Shown: positions 33,496-45,196, counted from the stretch's first letter. The stretch: 64,000 nucleotides of DNA from Flaccisagitta enflata (GCA_965153355.1 OZ231127.1:99572001-99636000); one strand, 5' to 3'. Program-made: numbers and translations. The notes: generated by a model not told the origin, from the letters alone.

Positions 33496-34727
33496 TCAAA
33501 ACTTAGCGTTTTTTATGAGTCCAATTCCAGCCGCACGAGCTTCGTGCGGTCTTTCGTCACGATCTTTCCATCTTGGCGCCGGATGTGAGCCCTCCGGACA
33601 TGGGCTGACGAGCCCTCGACGCCCATGACACGTCCTAAGCTCCAATTGTGACGAGGCAGCGTTTCGTCCATGACGATGACCATTCATCACCGCAAAGTCT
33701 CTCGGATCCCGACCATTTGCTTCACGCATGAAGAAGCGACAAATATTCGACCCTCCAGGATTTCAAATGCATCTGTTGCCACGCCTCCACTGAATCTTCG
33801 CAGAGTCAGCGTCAGAGTTGACGCCTTGTTGCACCAGATCCAAAGGGGCGTGACCGGATGTTGATGGATTGAGGATATGATTTGGTGTGAGGGCCTCAGA
33901 GTCATTTGGATCATCGCTGAGCGCTGTCAGAGGACGGCGATTGAGATATTCCTTCAACTTCGACAACGGCAGTGTTGAAGGCGTCAACGTGGAGGATGGC
34001 GCCAGTCGAGATGGAAGCAAGGTGGCGCTTGAAGGGAGCGGCAATTCTCTCCCACACCCCTCCATAGTGAGGTGTTCTCAGCGTGATGAAATCCCACCGA
34101 AGCCCGCACCGCTGCAATTCGGGAGTTGACGAGCGGTTCCAAGCTTCCATTTCCTTCTTGAGGATATTGTTGGCGCCGACTAGATTCGTCCCGCAATCTG
34201 ACGTGACTTGGCGGATTCCTGGGCGCCTTGCTGCAAAGCGGATGATTGCATTTACCATCTCGTCGGCTGACATGTTGAAGAGCAGTTCCACATGGATGGC
34301 GCGTGACACGAAACAGGTGAACACTGCGATCCACACCTTGTGATCAGCGCGCCCGTTCATCTTGACTAGGAAATGCCCCATGACATCCAATCAGTCTCTG
34401 CAAAGACAGGCGCAGGATTGACACGGTTTGATGGAAGATTGGCCATTTGCTGATTTGCTTTCTTTTTAAAGTTCTTCTGGCATCTGAAGCACGTGTTGAC
34501 GACATCTTGACAGCCTGAAGACCTTTTGTAATCCACACAAATTGGCGTAATTGGCACAATGTATGCTGACTTGTGTGAAAATCATTGTGATAATGGCGAA
34601 TCAATGATTTCACATTCTCGTCTTTTGGCGGCAGGATGAGAGGAAATATAGCGTCATATGCGATGTCGGCATTTTCCAATCGGCTACTGACGCGAAGAAT
34701 GCCGTCGTCGTCGACGAAGGGGTTCAA
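33496..34727 (-). pseudogene. BEL/Pao integrase region
   Basis: Runs right to left. An HHCC-type zinc-binding stretch comes first (about 34640-34480: 'HYHNDFHTSQH', later 'CFRCQ'), then the catalytic core in the open frame 34390-33911. The three acidic residues are seen in 'MDVMG', 'TSDCGTN' and 'GGVWERI', with the BEL/Pao-typical 'RAIHVEL' between. The C-terminal domain follows across two frames (34065-33763 with 'LTPNHIL', then about 33729-33496). The frame shifts near 34.5, 34.37, 34.0 and 33.75 kb, so no continuous integrase is encoded. Its role would be to insert the element's cDNA. Confidence 0.88.
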
Positions 34728-34740
34728 CTTTCACATCTCC

Positions 34741-35574
34741 TTATTTTTGATGATGAAGTCTGTGGCTTTCTGGCTTAAAGACTTTTCCCAACTCAAGTTG
34801 ATCGAAGACGTCTGAATAATGATGCCGCTGCATTGACTTGACGAGCTGTTTGCGCGCCTCCTCCAAAACGTCTTGTGTCACTTCCGGTTTAGGAAGGAGA
34901 TCCTTTGCTGCTCGTGTCTTAGCCCTAGGATACGCTCTCCACCTTTTGACTGCAATAAGAACCATGCCGAGTGGTCCACCCAACATGCATCCATTTGACT
35001 GCTGCAAGAAGTACTCCTTGTCAGCCACTTGCTTCTTTTCACTTTCAGCCACATATAATGCGGCGACTTGTGCAGAAATAGGGCACGTCGTGATGTTCGT
35101 CTTTGGCCATTGATCTTCGGGAAGACGCAAAAATGCAGGACCGTGATGGAATTGACGCCATTTTTCGGCTTCATGGGCCTGGATGCCTCTGCTACATTGG
35201 TCCGCCGGGTTATTTGGCGAATCAACCCAGCGCCATTGTTGAGGATCAGACCCGCTATGGATCTTGGAGAGACGATTGGCGAAAAATACAGGCCTCGGGT
35301 TCGCCGGATTGTAAATCATCTTTAGTGCAGATTCAGAATCAGACCAAATCTGACGACAAGGTGTCAATTCGATGGTCCTTCCGGCCACGGAGCGTTTGAG
35401 CTGCACTGCTTTTTCTGCGGATACAATCTCGGCGTGGGGAACGTATTGTGATAGAAGCACGTTTGGATTCAGTGGAATGGCGTGGGATTTGGGCGATGAA
35501 TGAAATGTGAGCCATCTGTCTCGATTGACTTGGCGTCGATATGCAACTGCTCCATATCCGCCTTTTGGAGCCAT
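34741..35574 (-). pseudogene. BEL/Pao RNase H region
   Basis: The longest intact pol frame, 277 codons. It contains 'GYGAVAYRR' near the start, 'WSDSESALKMI' in the middle and 'WVDSPNNPADQCSRG', the conserved block that follows RNase H in BEL/Pao pol. It ends in a Lys/Gln-rich linker to the integrase. The upstream RT joins in another frame, so the polyprotein is broken on this side. Confidence 0.88.
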
Positions 35575-36690
35575 GCCAAAAAGATCTCAATTATTCCTTT
35601 CCGCAATGTCACTATTGTGGCATAGCCATTCCACCAGCGTTCAATTCGGTATTGTTGTAGTAGAGGCCAAGATGAAGTGTAGCGGAAGAAGGATTCCTCG
35701 ACGCTCTCTTCCAAGAAGCGGAATCCCATCCCTTCCTGTGAATGACAGAGTTGAAGATATGGAGTCTGCCGATGTATCTTGCTTGGACTCCAAAATCCCA
35801 ATGGATCATAAAGTTTAGCTTGCATGGAGATAAATTGACGAGGTGTTTTCGCTCTAAGAGTTTTGAATTCTCATTCACTTAGATGAAGATGAAGACGTCT
35901 TCCGCCGGAAGCCATGAGGCGCCCAACACCTTCGTCGGCGCATCATCTTGCTATCTGAGATAGAGATTAGCGCGTTGGATCTCCATCCATCAATTGCAGC
36001 GCATTGCTACCTTCACCAAGGTCCATCCGCCTTCAGCCATCGCATACCATCACCTTCAACTGCAGTGCTTCGATGACTTGAATCCCCACCCCCACTTCGT
36101 CGGCGTAAAAGCGAAAGCGAATAAGATGTAGGCGTTGTAGGGATATTTGGGCCGGATACTTCAGCATGCTTTCTGACGGTAAAAGACGTGGCGAATGAGC
36201 TGGATTGGCTACCGAAGACATGTGATAAGAACAGATTCAAAATGGCTTCTCGTAGATTGCGATTCTTTGAACCAAAAGAATCTGGGCAGATCAGCGTCGT
36301 CAGGATGGACGCGGATTGGGGAAAAACGCCTTTATATCATAAGGCGATCTTCCACTGTGTACGCATGAGGATGTCCATCAGGCTATTCATCAAATTTGGG
36401 CCTCCGACGAGCAAGTCATTGAGTGAGATCCCGTCGGTCGCCGCACGCGCATCGTGACATACGCGCGTTTTTCAGCGCAGTTCAACAATATGGAGCGGCA
36501 AGTACCAGCGCGGCTTCTCAATGCCGTCGTCGTCGTCGGCATGTTATCAATCTCAATCGCCACTCCCGTCTTGTAAAACTTCTCGATTTCACGGAAGACT
36601 CTTTCTTTGAAGGCTGGATCACGCTTGAAGCGAAAGCGTTGGTTGCCGAGTCGCTTCATCGCAGTCGGTCGTGATTTCCTCTTCTCAGAA
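35469..36690 (-). pseudogene. BEL/Pao reverse transcriptase region
   Basis: Begins with the conserved pre-RT stretch 'RFKRDPAFKERV..EIEKFY' (about 36640-36560). It is followed by 'DGISLNDLLVGGPNL' (about 36445-36400), the BEL/Pao version of RT motif 1/2, and ends with 'AKLYDPLGFWSP' (about 35825-35790) at the RT/RNase H junction. Between them the frame changes repeatedly and stops occur. The catalytic Y-x-D-D box cannot be read cleanly. Non-functional. Confidence 0.82.
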
Positions 36691-37062
36691 TCTCCATGAT
36701 TTTTTCGTGATGAAATTTCCATGTGACGGGAGCAAAGTACTTTTTCACACAATTGGGCAAAAATATGTCTTTCCTCTAACGTTTTGCACGCTCTGACATT
36801 TTCAGGGAATGCCCATCTCCTCTTAGACGGTTGATGATGCAAAGTCATGGTAGAAGATGCGGTCAATGTTGCTGTTGAGGACGCGAGTGTCGAGGATGCG
36901 ATCGATATTATAGTTGAGGACGCGGTCATCCGTCGCGATAGCGTTGATCGACGCAATATCTCGTCCTCTCTTGCACGTCTTTCCACATACAGTCCAAGCG
37001 AATAGACATCTGAAGCAAGTCAAAGATCTACCCTCGGCGGATTTCTTGGCAGCCAGCGGCAT

Positions 37063-37440
37063 CGCATGCGCGCTCCGATGATCATCATCCGCCTTCAGCT
37101 TCTGGAAATTTTATGCCTTCGATGTGAGGTTGGTCAGATAGGTCGCGGAGAAAAGGAGGAATGTCGCGTTCACTCGTTAACAAATCACCCACCAATGCGT
37201 CGTTGACGTCGACGATGTATTCCTCGTAAACCGAGTGCATAGTGAATGATGCGATGAAGCGATCCTCAACAACATGACTTCCCACAGTAATCACCGTCAT
37301 TTGCACTGTTTTATTTGGAATCAAGACTGCGAATGACATTAGTACTGATCGCGTCGCGATCAGCGCCGGAGTCGATCATAGCGTAAATCGTCCTCTGCGC
37401 ACCGGAAGAAATTGTTCATGATAGTCACTGGAACAATCGG
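37063..37440 (-). pseudogene. BEL/Pao aspartic protease region
   Basis: The minus strand around 37376-37362 encodes the retropepsin active-site triad context D-S-G-A-D, followed by an open stretch (37339-37085) ending 'FLRDLSDQPHIEGIKFPEAE'. The second part is the usual link to reverse transcriptase. The two parts are in different frames or separated by a break. Confidence 0.72.
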
Positions 37441-37661
37441 AGGACAACGTCATTGAATGAAGAGAGCGGACGCGTGACGTTGCCGTCGCCGCCAGTCATG
37501 CCGTGACGTTAGAAGAGATCACCTCCGTAGGATTGGCTGCCTCCGCCGTCGACGGAGCTGTTGGTGCTACTGCAGCCGCATCCTCTGACTTTTTGAAGGG
37601 AGCCAGCGGTACTTTATTTCCCTGCTTATTTTCTCCTTTCTTCTCTTCTTTTTCTTCTTTC

Positions 37662-37967
37662 TTATAAATGCGCCCGTGGAGAATCGTTGCGTGCCGCTTC
37701 TTGCATGTTTGGCAAGTCGGTCTGTTCGCGCATCCTTTGGCGTTGTGTCCTGGCGCGAGGCAGTGGAAAGCAGAACTGACGACGAGACATGATCTTTTGA
37801 ACTCTCGCGTCCACTTCCAACTCTAACAGCTGATTACATTCCTCTGTTTGATGCATTCCACTGCAGACGTTGCAGCGGTCCGTCGACTGCGTCTTTTTCT
37901 TGCCATTGGTCAAAGCATCTTCATATGATGATGGCACTTCTTTCTCTGTAGTTGCGACTGCTGCCAC
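37662..37967 (-). pseudogene. BEL/Pao gag zinc-knuckle region
   Basis: The first Cys/His box 'CNVCSGMHQTEEC' is readable (about 37880-37840). A second set of Cys/His residues follows toward 37680 but lies in a different frame because of a single-base change in length just after 'RQFCF'. Two such knuckles before the protease are typical of BEL/Pao. Confidence 0.78.
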
Positions 37968-38024
37968 TGATGCTGTTTTGCAGCTTGCGCCCCTTTGTTC
38001 GCTGAATCACCGCCCATGTCTCGA

Positions 38025-38679
38025 TCATATTGTGGTTGTGAATAGAAAATAATTATCCGTTTTAGGCTGCTTCATATGTTCCTTTTCCCAGAATTTATCT
38101 GCAAGATGAAGGACCCTCTTGTTGAGGATCTCCTGCAGCAGCTCGTCGCGATCCAGATTGTTGCACCTCTCCCACAGGTCCTCATAATCTTCTTTGCCTT
38201 TGCAGCCTTGCAGACAAATTGAAATGCCTTGCATGGTCGGCCGACTGGATCTTCGCCTCCGCGATGATTTCGTTGAACAGCGCCGCAATGTTGCAGCGCT
38301 TTGCCATAAAGACGACGTCCATTTTTGTGAAGGCGTCGTCAATCTCTCCTCTTGCTGTCGCTTCAGTTGCGTCAATCGTCGCAGTTTCAATGATCTCTTT
38401 TGCCGGACCAGCAAACCACATGGGCAATTCCAATAAGATGTCCATTTGCGTCAAGCCTTCATGCTTCTCAGCATCTTTGAACTTCCTCTTCCACGTCTTA
38501 AAGTCGGTGGATGAAAGCTCCTGCAGAGGCTTCTCAGGTCTTGCTCTCTCCAACGCTGAGGCCGACCTCCTTGCTCGCATGAGATCATTGTACGTCGCTC
38601 TTTCAAAAACCTGTCCAGAGCAGTTGTTAGGCATCTGAACATGGACTTCCGGTTGACGGGCTACTTGATGATGCTCCAC
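38025..38679 (-). pseudogene. BEL/Pao gag capsid-like region
   Basis: An open 165-codon frame (38679-38182) contains 'DFKTWKRKFKDAEKHEGLT', followed by an alpha-helical 'ILLELPMWFAGPAKEIIE' and 'AFTKMDVVFM'. This resembles the gag capsid helices of BEL/Pao elements. It continues in another frame to about 38025. Confidence 0.65.
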
Positions 38680-38699
38680 TTGATGATTCTACGCTGGGG

Positions 38700-40430
38700 T
38701 TGTTGGATGAAGGCGTAGCTGACTGACTTTTACCGGAGATCTCTTTTTGGTGGTTTTACACTCCACCCAACCTCCTCTTGCTGATTCACTTGTTGTTGAC
38801 GATCATCTTGATGGAATCGAGGAGCATCAAAATCTTGGCGGACGTACTGTCGTTGTTGTTGTTCCTCTTTCCGTTGTTTCTCTTCTGCTCTTGCTGCGGC
38901 AAGGTCGTAGTCTCTCTGCTGAATCTGCATCTTCAAACTATCCGCTTCCTGCTGCAAACGTTGATTCTGCTGGATGAACTTCCGCTTGAGCGTTGCTAGG
39001 CGCTTGCTACTTTACGGAGCCTTTGGCTGCAATCCACTCATTGTCTTCTTGGGAGCGACTTTTCTTCTTTCTTTATCTTGCAGCTGCTGTGCCAACTTCG
39101 CGTCAGCGGCCTCTTGCTGCTGCCTCCTGCGCATCGCCTCCGTCGCATCACCTCCGCTTCATTACATGTTGAAGACCTTCTCCTCTTGACGGGGAAGACC
39201 AGTCTTCCTTCTAGCAGAACCAATCTGCTTCTCGAAGATCACTTCCGGTGCGGTAGGGAGAATCGTTGCTGCTGGGGTTTGATGATGCTGATCCTGATGC
39301 TGTTGCTGTTGTTGAAGCCGTTGCTGCTGCCACTGTTGATGTTGAAGCTGCTGTTGCTGGTCAGGACGCTGTTGCTGTTCATTCTGCCGCTGCAGTTGAC
39401 GCTGACGCTGTCCTTGCTGCTGCTGCTGCTCCCACTGTTGCTGCTGCTGCCATCGGCTGCTTGATGAGGACGTTTCCACTGACTGCACATGGCGTTGCAG
39501 TATGTTCGAATTGAACAATCCCGGATTGAAATTTCTGAAGATAGATCGACGGTCTTTTGGCGGATTCTGCGGCTGCTGCTGGTCCAGCTCAGACAGTTGT
39601 CTAAGCTTCACATCCCGCTGCTCTAAAGAAAGCTCCTGTGCCATAAATCGTTCAGGCTATTCCAGTGCTTTCGTTGCATTTCTGCCCGCATTGTTGAATA
39701 TTCCCGCTCTTCTATCTTCATCTCGTTGCTGCTGCTGGCGAAAGTTACACATTCTGTCGTATAACTCTTTGTCTTCTTGTGATGAGCTTCGCTGTTGGAA
39801 TCCCAATGGCACCGCGATCGGCCCTTTGGAGCTGTTGCTGCATCACCACCTTCACCTTCAGCCATCATGCGCAGGCGTTGGTCTGCAAGGCGTTGCTGTC
39901 TCTCTTCTTCTGTCTCCTCACTGATGTTCATGCTTTCGACAGGATGGTTTGGCCCGAAGCTGGAGGATCCACACTACGCTGGGATCGCGGAAGGTTGTAT
40001 TGCTGCTGCTGTTTGCTGTTGCGTATTTTTTCCTGCATCGTTTTGCCGCTGTTGTTGTTGTTCATGCGGCTGCATTGCCGCTTGATGTTGTCGCAGCTCT
40101 TTTATTGTTGCTGTTGCTGTTTTTGCTGCTGTTGATCGTGTTGTTGTTGCTGTTGTTGGGCCACAGGTTGTGGCGCCGGCTGCAGGATTTGATGTTGTTG
40201 TTGATCTTGTTGACAAAATTGTTGGAGTTGCTGCAACTGCTGCTGCTGCTTTAACAGCTCTTTACTCACTGCCGTTGAGCCGTCGTTTGCTGCTGTCTCA
40301 TAGTCGAGTGGAGTTAGCGTTGCTGTTGGAGTTGCTGCTGCTGCATCTGCAGGTGATGCTGCTGTTGTTGCTCCTATTGCTATCGCTGCTCCTCCTCCCG
40401 TTATTGCTGCTGCATATCGTCAGTCAATAG
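38700..40430 (-). pseudogene. BEL/Pao gag, very long Gln-rich region
   Basis: About 1.7 kb on the minus strand encodes long Gln runs with Arg, His and Leu (CAG/CAA codons; seen on + as CTG/TTG/GTT repeats). An acidic/basic helical segment lies in the middle (39931-39623, 'EETEEERQQRLADQRLRMM'). Several frames stay open because of the repeats. It separates the N-terminal gag from the capsid-like part. Repeat expansion probably explains both the frame changes and the unusual length of the element. Confidence 0.75.
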
Positions 40431-40575
40431 ACATTCTTGTCGCATTTCTTCCTCCAACTGCCCCCATCTGTCTCTCTCAGCACTCCTGTTGACGAAGCGT
40501 CGCCTCGCCCTCTCCTGCAGCGTCAATCCGTTGATGATCCCGCGGCCTCTTGCAAGAGCGTCGGCGTCGTCGAGA

Positions 40576-41314
40576 TCACTTAAGCATGTCGTCAGCTTGC
40601 TCCATTGAAGTACGCGCAGGTTCGATTTCCGAGACCAAATCTGATACCCATTGATTGATGGCATCTCCTCTTTGGATCGGCGGCAGATTTAAAAATTGGC
40701 CGCCAGTTGGAGATTGTGCACCATGTCGCGGGACCGGGAAGTGGAAGATACTCGGATCCGTCGGGGTTTTGTGAGCGTTCGCATCCTTGGGTGGGCGCGG
40801 TAACATTGTCACGGGCGGCGTGAGTGTCAGTTGGGAGACTGTTCCATGAGAATTCATTGACAGGTCTTTTGCGATTCCCAATGTCATTGTGCACTGCGTT
40901 CACGATGTCAGCGTTGGATGGAAAACCCTCTGGATAGTTTTCACGATCAAAAGCATGGAGTCCCCATTCGCGCCCAGTTCTAAACGCAAAAGTAGCGCCC
41001 GCGAGGAATCGAAGAGGTCACTTGGGCATAGTCGCGCCATTTGCCTTGCATACGATATGATCGTAGACCATGTCCCGGGGAGTCCGTGTCGAGCGCCGTC
41101 TGATTCTGGCGTCGTCGAAAGTCGTTCCTTCGGTGCAAGTAGAAGCAAAGGCGTCGAAAAGGCGCCGGCATCCTTCCATCTCCGCCGTAATGTCGTTCCT
41201 CATTGCGCACAAACGGATTGACCTCGGACACTGATTCAAACCGAAGTGAGATACACGAGATGGCGTTGAAGCGGTCGAGACGTTGTCGTCGTTGCGCGCG
41301 GCTGCCATTGTCAA
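40576..41314 (-). pseudogene. BEL/Pao gag N-terminal region
   Basis: The first open frame after the 5' LTR begins near 41314-41309. It proceeds through 'FGLNQCPRSIRLCAMRNDI', changes frame near 41.1 kb, and continues as 40887-40576 ('PPVTMLPRPPKDANAH...GQFLNLPPIQ'). Identification rests on position (first after the LTR) rather than on a recognisable domain. Confidence 0.6.
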
Positions 41315-41367
41315 ATTTCGTTTCGGTGAGACGGAAAGAATCGAGTCGTTTTAAATTGTTGAAAGAA

Positions 41368-42258
41368 TATAATTTACGCCCACGAGTTTCAACTGGCACT
41401 GTCTATGAGCGTCTATCTGACTGATGACTTGTGGTGAAAAAGTTGGCCGATTGGAAAATAGGAAGACCGATCGTCTCGTTATTCCATAAAAATTTCAACA
41501 ACTGAAGAGAGGGGAAAAAATGAAAAGGAAAGTGGGCGTTAATTGTGACCAGCAAACGCAAAAGATAACATGAAATCGAATGGGACACAATAAGGACAGA
41601 AACAGCATGACAGCATGTTCATCTTCTTCAGAGCCCATGCCACCTGATAATACCTGCCCTGCCCGGCCCATCCCATTAAATTCATCCATATCATCCCTAC
41701 AGCAAGCTGATCGGGCAAGCGATAAAACCATACTAAAATCCGACGATAAAAACGCAAAAGGGCAAAAGACAAAATAACAGACCGGAAGAAAAGATAAAAC
41801 AACGATAATAAAAACAAACACGCGTCTATAAAACTTACTTTTAGGCCCACTTTCGTTGGTTTCAACCCACAGTCTGTCGAAGTCAAATTAACGTTAATTG
41901 TCCGTTCATTAGTTTATCTACAATAAAAGATGAGAGATTATTGGGGTGAAGTGAATTCCAGGGCGCATTCAGGCAGTCCAGAAAATCAATCAATCACTTT
42001 AAGAAGCAATGCCGTAAATAAATAAAATCAATCAATCCAAAAATTGGATGATGCGAAAGCGAATACGTATGTTATTCGCCTGTAATAAAACAAATGGCAC
42101 CAAATGCAAGGCGCAGCCATATGGTTACCCATCTAGCGTCAATATAAATGGCGAGAAACAAAGGACGCGGGCATTGAATAATGAAAGAAAAAGCCAAAGC
42201 ACGCAAAAGAGACAAAAGCACACATACCCAATAGACGGACGGACATACATTTCTAGCA
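41368..42258 (-). repeat. 5' LTR of the BEL/Pao element
   Basis: The minus strand starts TGCTAGAAATGTATGTCC and ends CGTAAATTATA at 41368. Pairs with 29154-30053. A canonical primer-binding site was not recognised in the sequence that follows (41367 downward, TTCTTTCAACAATTT). Confidence 0.93.
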
Positions 42259-42308
42259 GCCCCTGCCCACCCGCACACGACTTCGGTAGCCGTGTATCGG
42301 GCATTGTT
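42259..42308 (+). mobile_element. HINE type A, 3' half (split by BEL element)
   Basis: Starts with the GCCCC duplication (42259-42263), then TGCCCACCCGC, ACACGACTTCGG, and the terminal hairpin region GTAGCCGTGTATCGGGCATT. Continues the HINE 5' half at 29000-29153. Confidence 0.9.
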
Positions 42309-42489
42309 TTTAGAGAAAAGAAAAAAAATCTTGTAACAAAAATCCCCGTCTTTGGGCCTAACTCTCAGCCTCAAGACATAAATTTCAGCCTCTCTTTCCC
42401 TTTTCCTTTGTTGTGTCTGTCTCGGTCTGACTATCTACATCCAAAAACCAAAAATACAAATGAATAATCACTCCTATAGACTTGTAGTC

Positions 42490-42745
<256 letters not shown>

Positions 42746-42747
42746 AC

Positions 42748-43174
42748 CTAAAAACGTTTGTCTTTCTTTTCGTCCTTCGTCGATTTCGTGTTGAACAGCT
42801 GAACTATAATTTCCTACTGGAATTTCCGTCATCCATTTGGCCATTTCGCGAATCGTCCCCAAGCTCGACTTACCAACTGAATTCTCAAATGCGCTTGTGT
42901 TATGGTATGCAAGCTTATCATTGGGATCTGCACCGTGACTTAATAAAAGCCGGCTTATGAACCTTTGTTTGTTATAATCGCCATCGCCGTATGCCCCCCA
43001 TAATGCTTGCGAGTGATATAGTTTTGGATCGGCGCCATAAGCCAACAACAGCTCCACGTTGGACGTCATTCCTTTGTAACTGGCGGCGGCCAAGGGGCTC
43101 GCACTTTCATAGCCAACGCCGCCATCATCGGGATCGGCGCCGTTATGAAGCAGAAACCAGACCAGAGATGGATC
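42748..43174 (-). CDS. ankyrin-repeat protein, second visible exon
   Basis: Codes for consecutive ankyrin-type units: 'LVWFLLHNGADPDDGG', 'SPLAAASYKGM...VELLLAYGADP', 'FISRLLLSHGADPND', each with the LLL-x-x-GADP ending of ankyrin helix 2 and turn. It then has 'KSSLGTIREMAKWMTE' and a basic end. Acceptor candidate AAACAAG|GATCC (weak pyrimidine tract), phase 0; donor TTTTTAG|GTGAAG, phase 1. The first residues follow smoothly from the exon at 43780-43941. The donor runs straight into a GA microsatellite. Ankyrin repeats bind protein partners in the cytoplasm or nucleus; the specific gene is not recognised. It lies only in segment A of the duplication. Confidence 0.75.
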
Positions 43175-43779
43175 CTTGTTTAGGGACGTAACATTGGTTT
43201 AGTTCCATGGCGATTGCAAGATAAAGTATGTGTCGGAAATAGCACGCCCAAAGCAATTAAAAGAGCTTAAAAATGTTCCACTATTAGATTTTTTTGTTAT
43301 TTACACCTAATTTCATCCAAAGGTATGTTTTTTTTTTAAAAATTGTCCGATAAATTTCACAGTTGACAAAGCCTTAAACTAAAAGGTTATTGTGGCCTAA
43401 CCAGGTCTCGTTGAGTTATGGCGAGTTACACTTTATATCTCCAAAACATTACTAGTTCTAATCTGTTATCATTTAAATTTTGTGACCACGCGCCTTGACG
43501 CTATGAGCAAAAGAAACAGCTCATTAAGTATATGTAGAAGATGAAGATTTTAGATAACTCCCATTTTCAAGGGGAATAGTGCTAGTGGTCGGCTGAAAAT
43601 GTGACAGAGAAGTCAAGAGACATCACTACGAAAAATAGTAAAATACTTAATTGAAATGCGCTCAAAACCTCTCATGTGATATGTCAAAAGAAAGCTCAAG
43701 GTTTATCTTGCCAGAAAGAAAAAAAATGACGAATTATGTAAGTTTTGAAAAAAAATGTTAAACATGTTTAATTCCCTAC

Positions 43780-43941
43780 CTTGTTGAAGCCTAAGGATGC
43801 GTAAAAGAGACAATTTTTACCGTCGTTGTCTCGCGCATTGAGCACGGCAGCGACGTCGTATTCAGCCATCGCCGCTTTCACACCCACCACGTCTTCATCC
43901 ATTGCACATTTGTCCCACGTCAATTTATGTTCATCGAGTGT
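43780..43941 (-). CDS. ankyrin-repeat protein, first visible exon
   Basis: A 162-base exon, phase 0-0 (54 codons). The acceptor has a long pyrimidine tract (TTCATTCCTCATCCCCCCAC, then ATCATCAATAG|AC) and the donor is AACAAG|GTAGGG. It reads 'KCAMDEDVVGVKAAMAEYDV', 'VLNARDNDGKNCLFYAS', an ankyrin repeat with the usual N-x-x-D-x-D-G-x-x-x-L start. A good acceptor means at least one exon lies upstream and the start codon is elsewhere. The 605-base intron to the next exon contains nothing recognisable. The nearest upstream coding exon on this strand is the SRCR exon at 44502, also phase 0, but a fusion of the two would be unusual and I treat them as separate genes. Confidence 0.72.
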
Positions 43942-44027
43942 CTATTGATGATGTGGGGGGATGAGGAATGAAGAAGAATGAATAAAGGGTATGTTTACGG
44001 GCTAGTTATATGACAATACCATACGAC

Positions 44028-44402
44028 TAAAAAAAAAGACGCACTTTTGAATGACTTATTTTGCCCATAAATTTTAGAAAAATTTATCAAAATCTTAGGT
44101 CATTTGGCGCCAATCTCGTATTGCTATCTTTTTTCGTTTAGAAATGGCATAAATTTGATTAAAAACATTGTCTATTTCAATTTTGCAATCCCTATGTAAA
44201 AATGCATTTTAGCAAATAAGTTCTTCTCTTTGCAGAACTCTAGCTTCCAAACCGTTTGAGATACAAACTTAGGATTGGTCTAGATTCATAGATGATTTGA
44301 AAGTCTTTTAAAATGTCTGTTTCAAAAATAATTAAAATTAGTTTTTATATCTATTTAATCAATCTATTTAATCAATTAATAAACAGGTGTCTTTTTTTTA
44401 TC
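44028..44402. mobile_element. MITE with (T)AAAAAAAGAC TIRs
   Basis: Left AAAAAAAAAGACGCAC and right GTGTCTTTTTTTAT are imperfect inverted ends. The right part (from 44193) is shared with 52776-52970 and inverted at 22129-22345. Confidence 0.65.
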
Positions 44403-44501
44403 CACGTGGTAGACAACAAAGGTAATACATGTTAAGATTCTGTCAGGCAATAGAATTAAAATGGGTAAGGCTTGCAAGAAATGAGCCTATAAAATTCTTA
44501 C

Positions 44502-44852
44502 TTTGATGAACAAACTTGAACAAATGACGCTCGCATCTTCGGAATGTTTGCAATCATGTTTGCCCCATCTATTGTAGGGACAATCAAAGATGCTGGATTC
44601 ATTTCCAGTGCATCTTAGATAGTCCATATGTATGTTGCCAACTCCCGTTCCAAAATGTGCCCCGCTTTTTGGCGCTGCATATTCAAAACCAAACATTTTG
44701 CATATGACTGAGGCATCGCGTCCATCGAAATCGCGTCCATCGAAACCGTCATCACAAGCTGTTCCCCATGAACCTCCGGGCAGGCGCAATTCAACTCGCC
44801 CAGAAAAAGAAGTAACATTGGGAGATCCTTCCCCATCCACAAGACGTACTTT
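44502..44852 (-). CDS. SRCR-domain exon, copy A (intact)
   Basis: A 351-base exon (117 codons), acceptor TATTTTCAG|AAAGTA, donor ATCAAA|GTAAGA, phase 0-0. It encodes one full scavenger receptor cysteine-rich domain: 'VRLVDGEGS', 'GRVELRLPGGSWGTACDDGF', 'DASVICKMFGFEYA', '[20 protein letters not shown]', '[13 protein letters not shown]'. Six cysteines in group A spacing, in a single exon. An in-frame duplicate 'FDGRDFDGRD' near the first Cys is absent from copy B. SRCR domains are extracellular ligand-binding modules of innate-type receptors. Whether it joins the EGF/transmembrane exons at 24-27 kb is unclear: those are phase 1, this is phase 0, so a direct splice would not keep frame. Confidence 0.88.
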
Positions 44853-45009
44853 CTGAAAATACATGAATCAAGAAGACTAATGGATATTTTTTTTGTTTCT
44901 TAAATATATAGCAAGTCGCCCTTGTGATGATATTCGATATGAGCCTGCAAAATGGAAATGGATTCACATTTTTTACGCTTTGTGCTCTTCCCTTTATAAC
45001 ATTAAGATT

Positions 45010-45190
45010 GCTGAAAAGGCATAGCAGCCCCCCCTGCAGGTCTCATCACCATTTTGTCTGGCCCTGGAATTTCAGTTTCAGCCCAATGTGGGCGTGCATA
45101 TTGTGAGGTAACCCAAAAGTAGTCAAAGAAGCCCATGAGCAAGTTTGATTTTAAGCAGCAACTTTCTTTAGGGTGCATATATAGGCTTGA
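45010..45190. repeat. inverted-repeat arm, segment A left
   Basis: Contains 'CCCAATGTGGGCGTGCATAT', 'TTGTGAGGTAACC' and 'CTTTAGGGTGCATATATAGG'. The inverse occurs at 47705-47900. The same pair recurs in segment B at 54400-54560 and 55085-55265. Confidence 0.8.
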
Positions 45191-45196
45191 AATGAA

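Larger units (their letters stand above)
29154..42258 (-). mobile_element. BEL/Pao LTR retrotransposon (13.1 kb, decayed)
   Basis: Complete in outline, reading right to left: 5' LTR (41368-42258), gag with a very long Gln-rich part, zinc knuckles, aspartic protease, reverse transcriptase, RNase H, integrase, about 3.4 kb of unassigned sequence, a purine-rich tract, and 3' LTR (29154-30053). The pol order PR-RT-RH-IN and the integrase block 'FTCFVSRAIHVEL' identify BEL/Pao. The reading frame changes many times and stops are frequent, so the copy is not intact. The LTRs differ by substitutions and small indels (900 versus 891 bases), so insertion is not recent. At 13.1 kb it is longer than usual for the group. 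Confidence 0.92.

Noticed and set aside
42748-44852. SRCR-ankyrin fusion gene
   Set aside because: Both are phase 0 and on the same strand, but an extracellular SRCR module spliced directly to cytoplasmic ankyrin repeats without a membrane span is unlikely. No linking exon was found.
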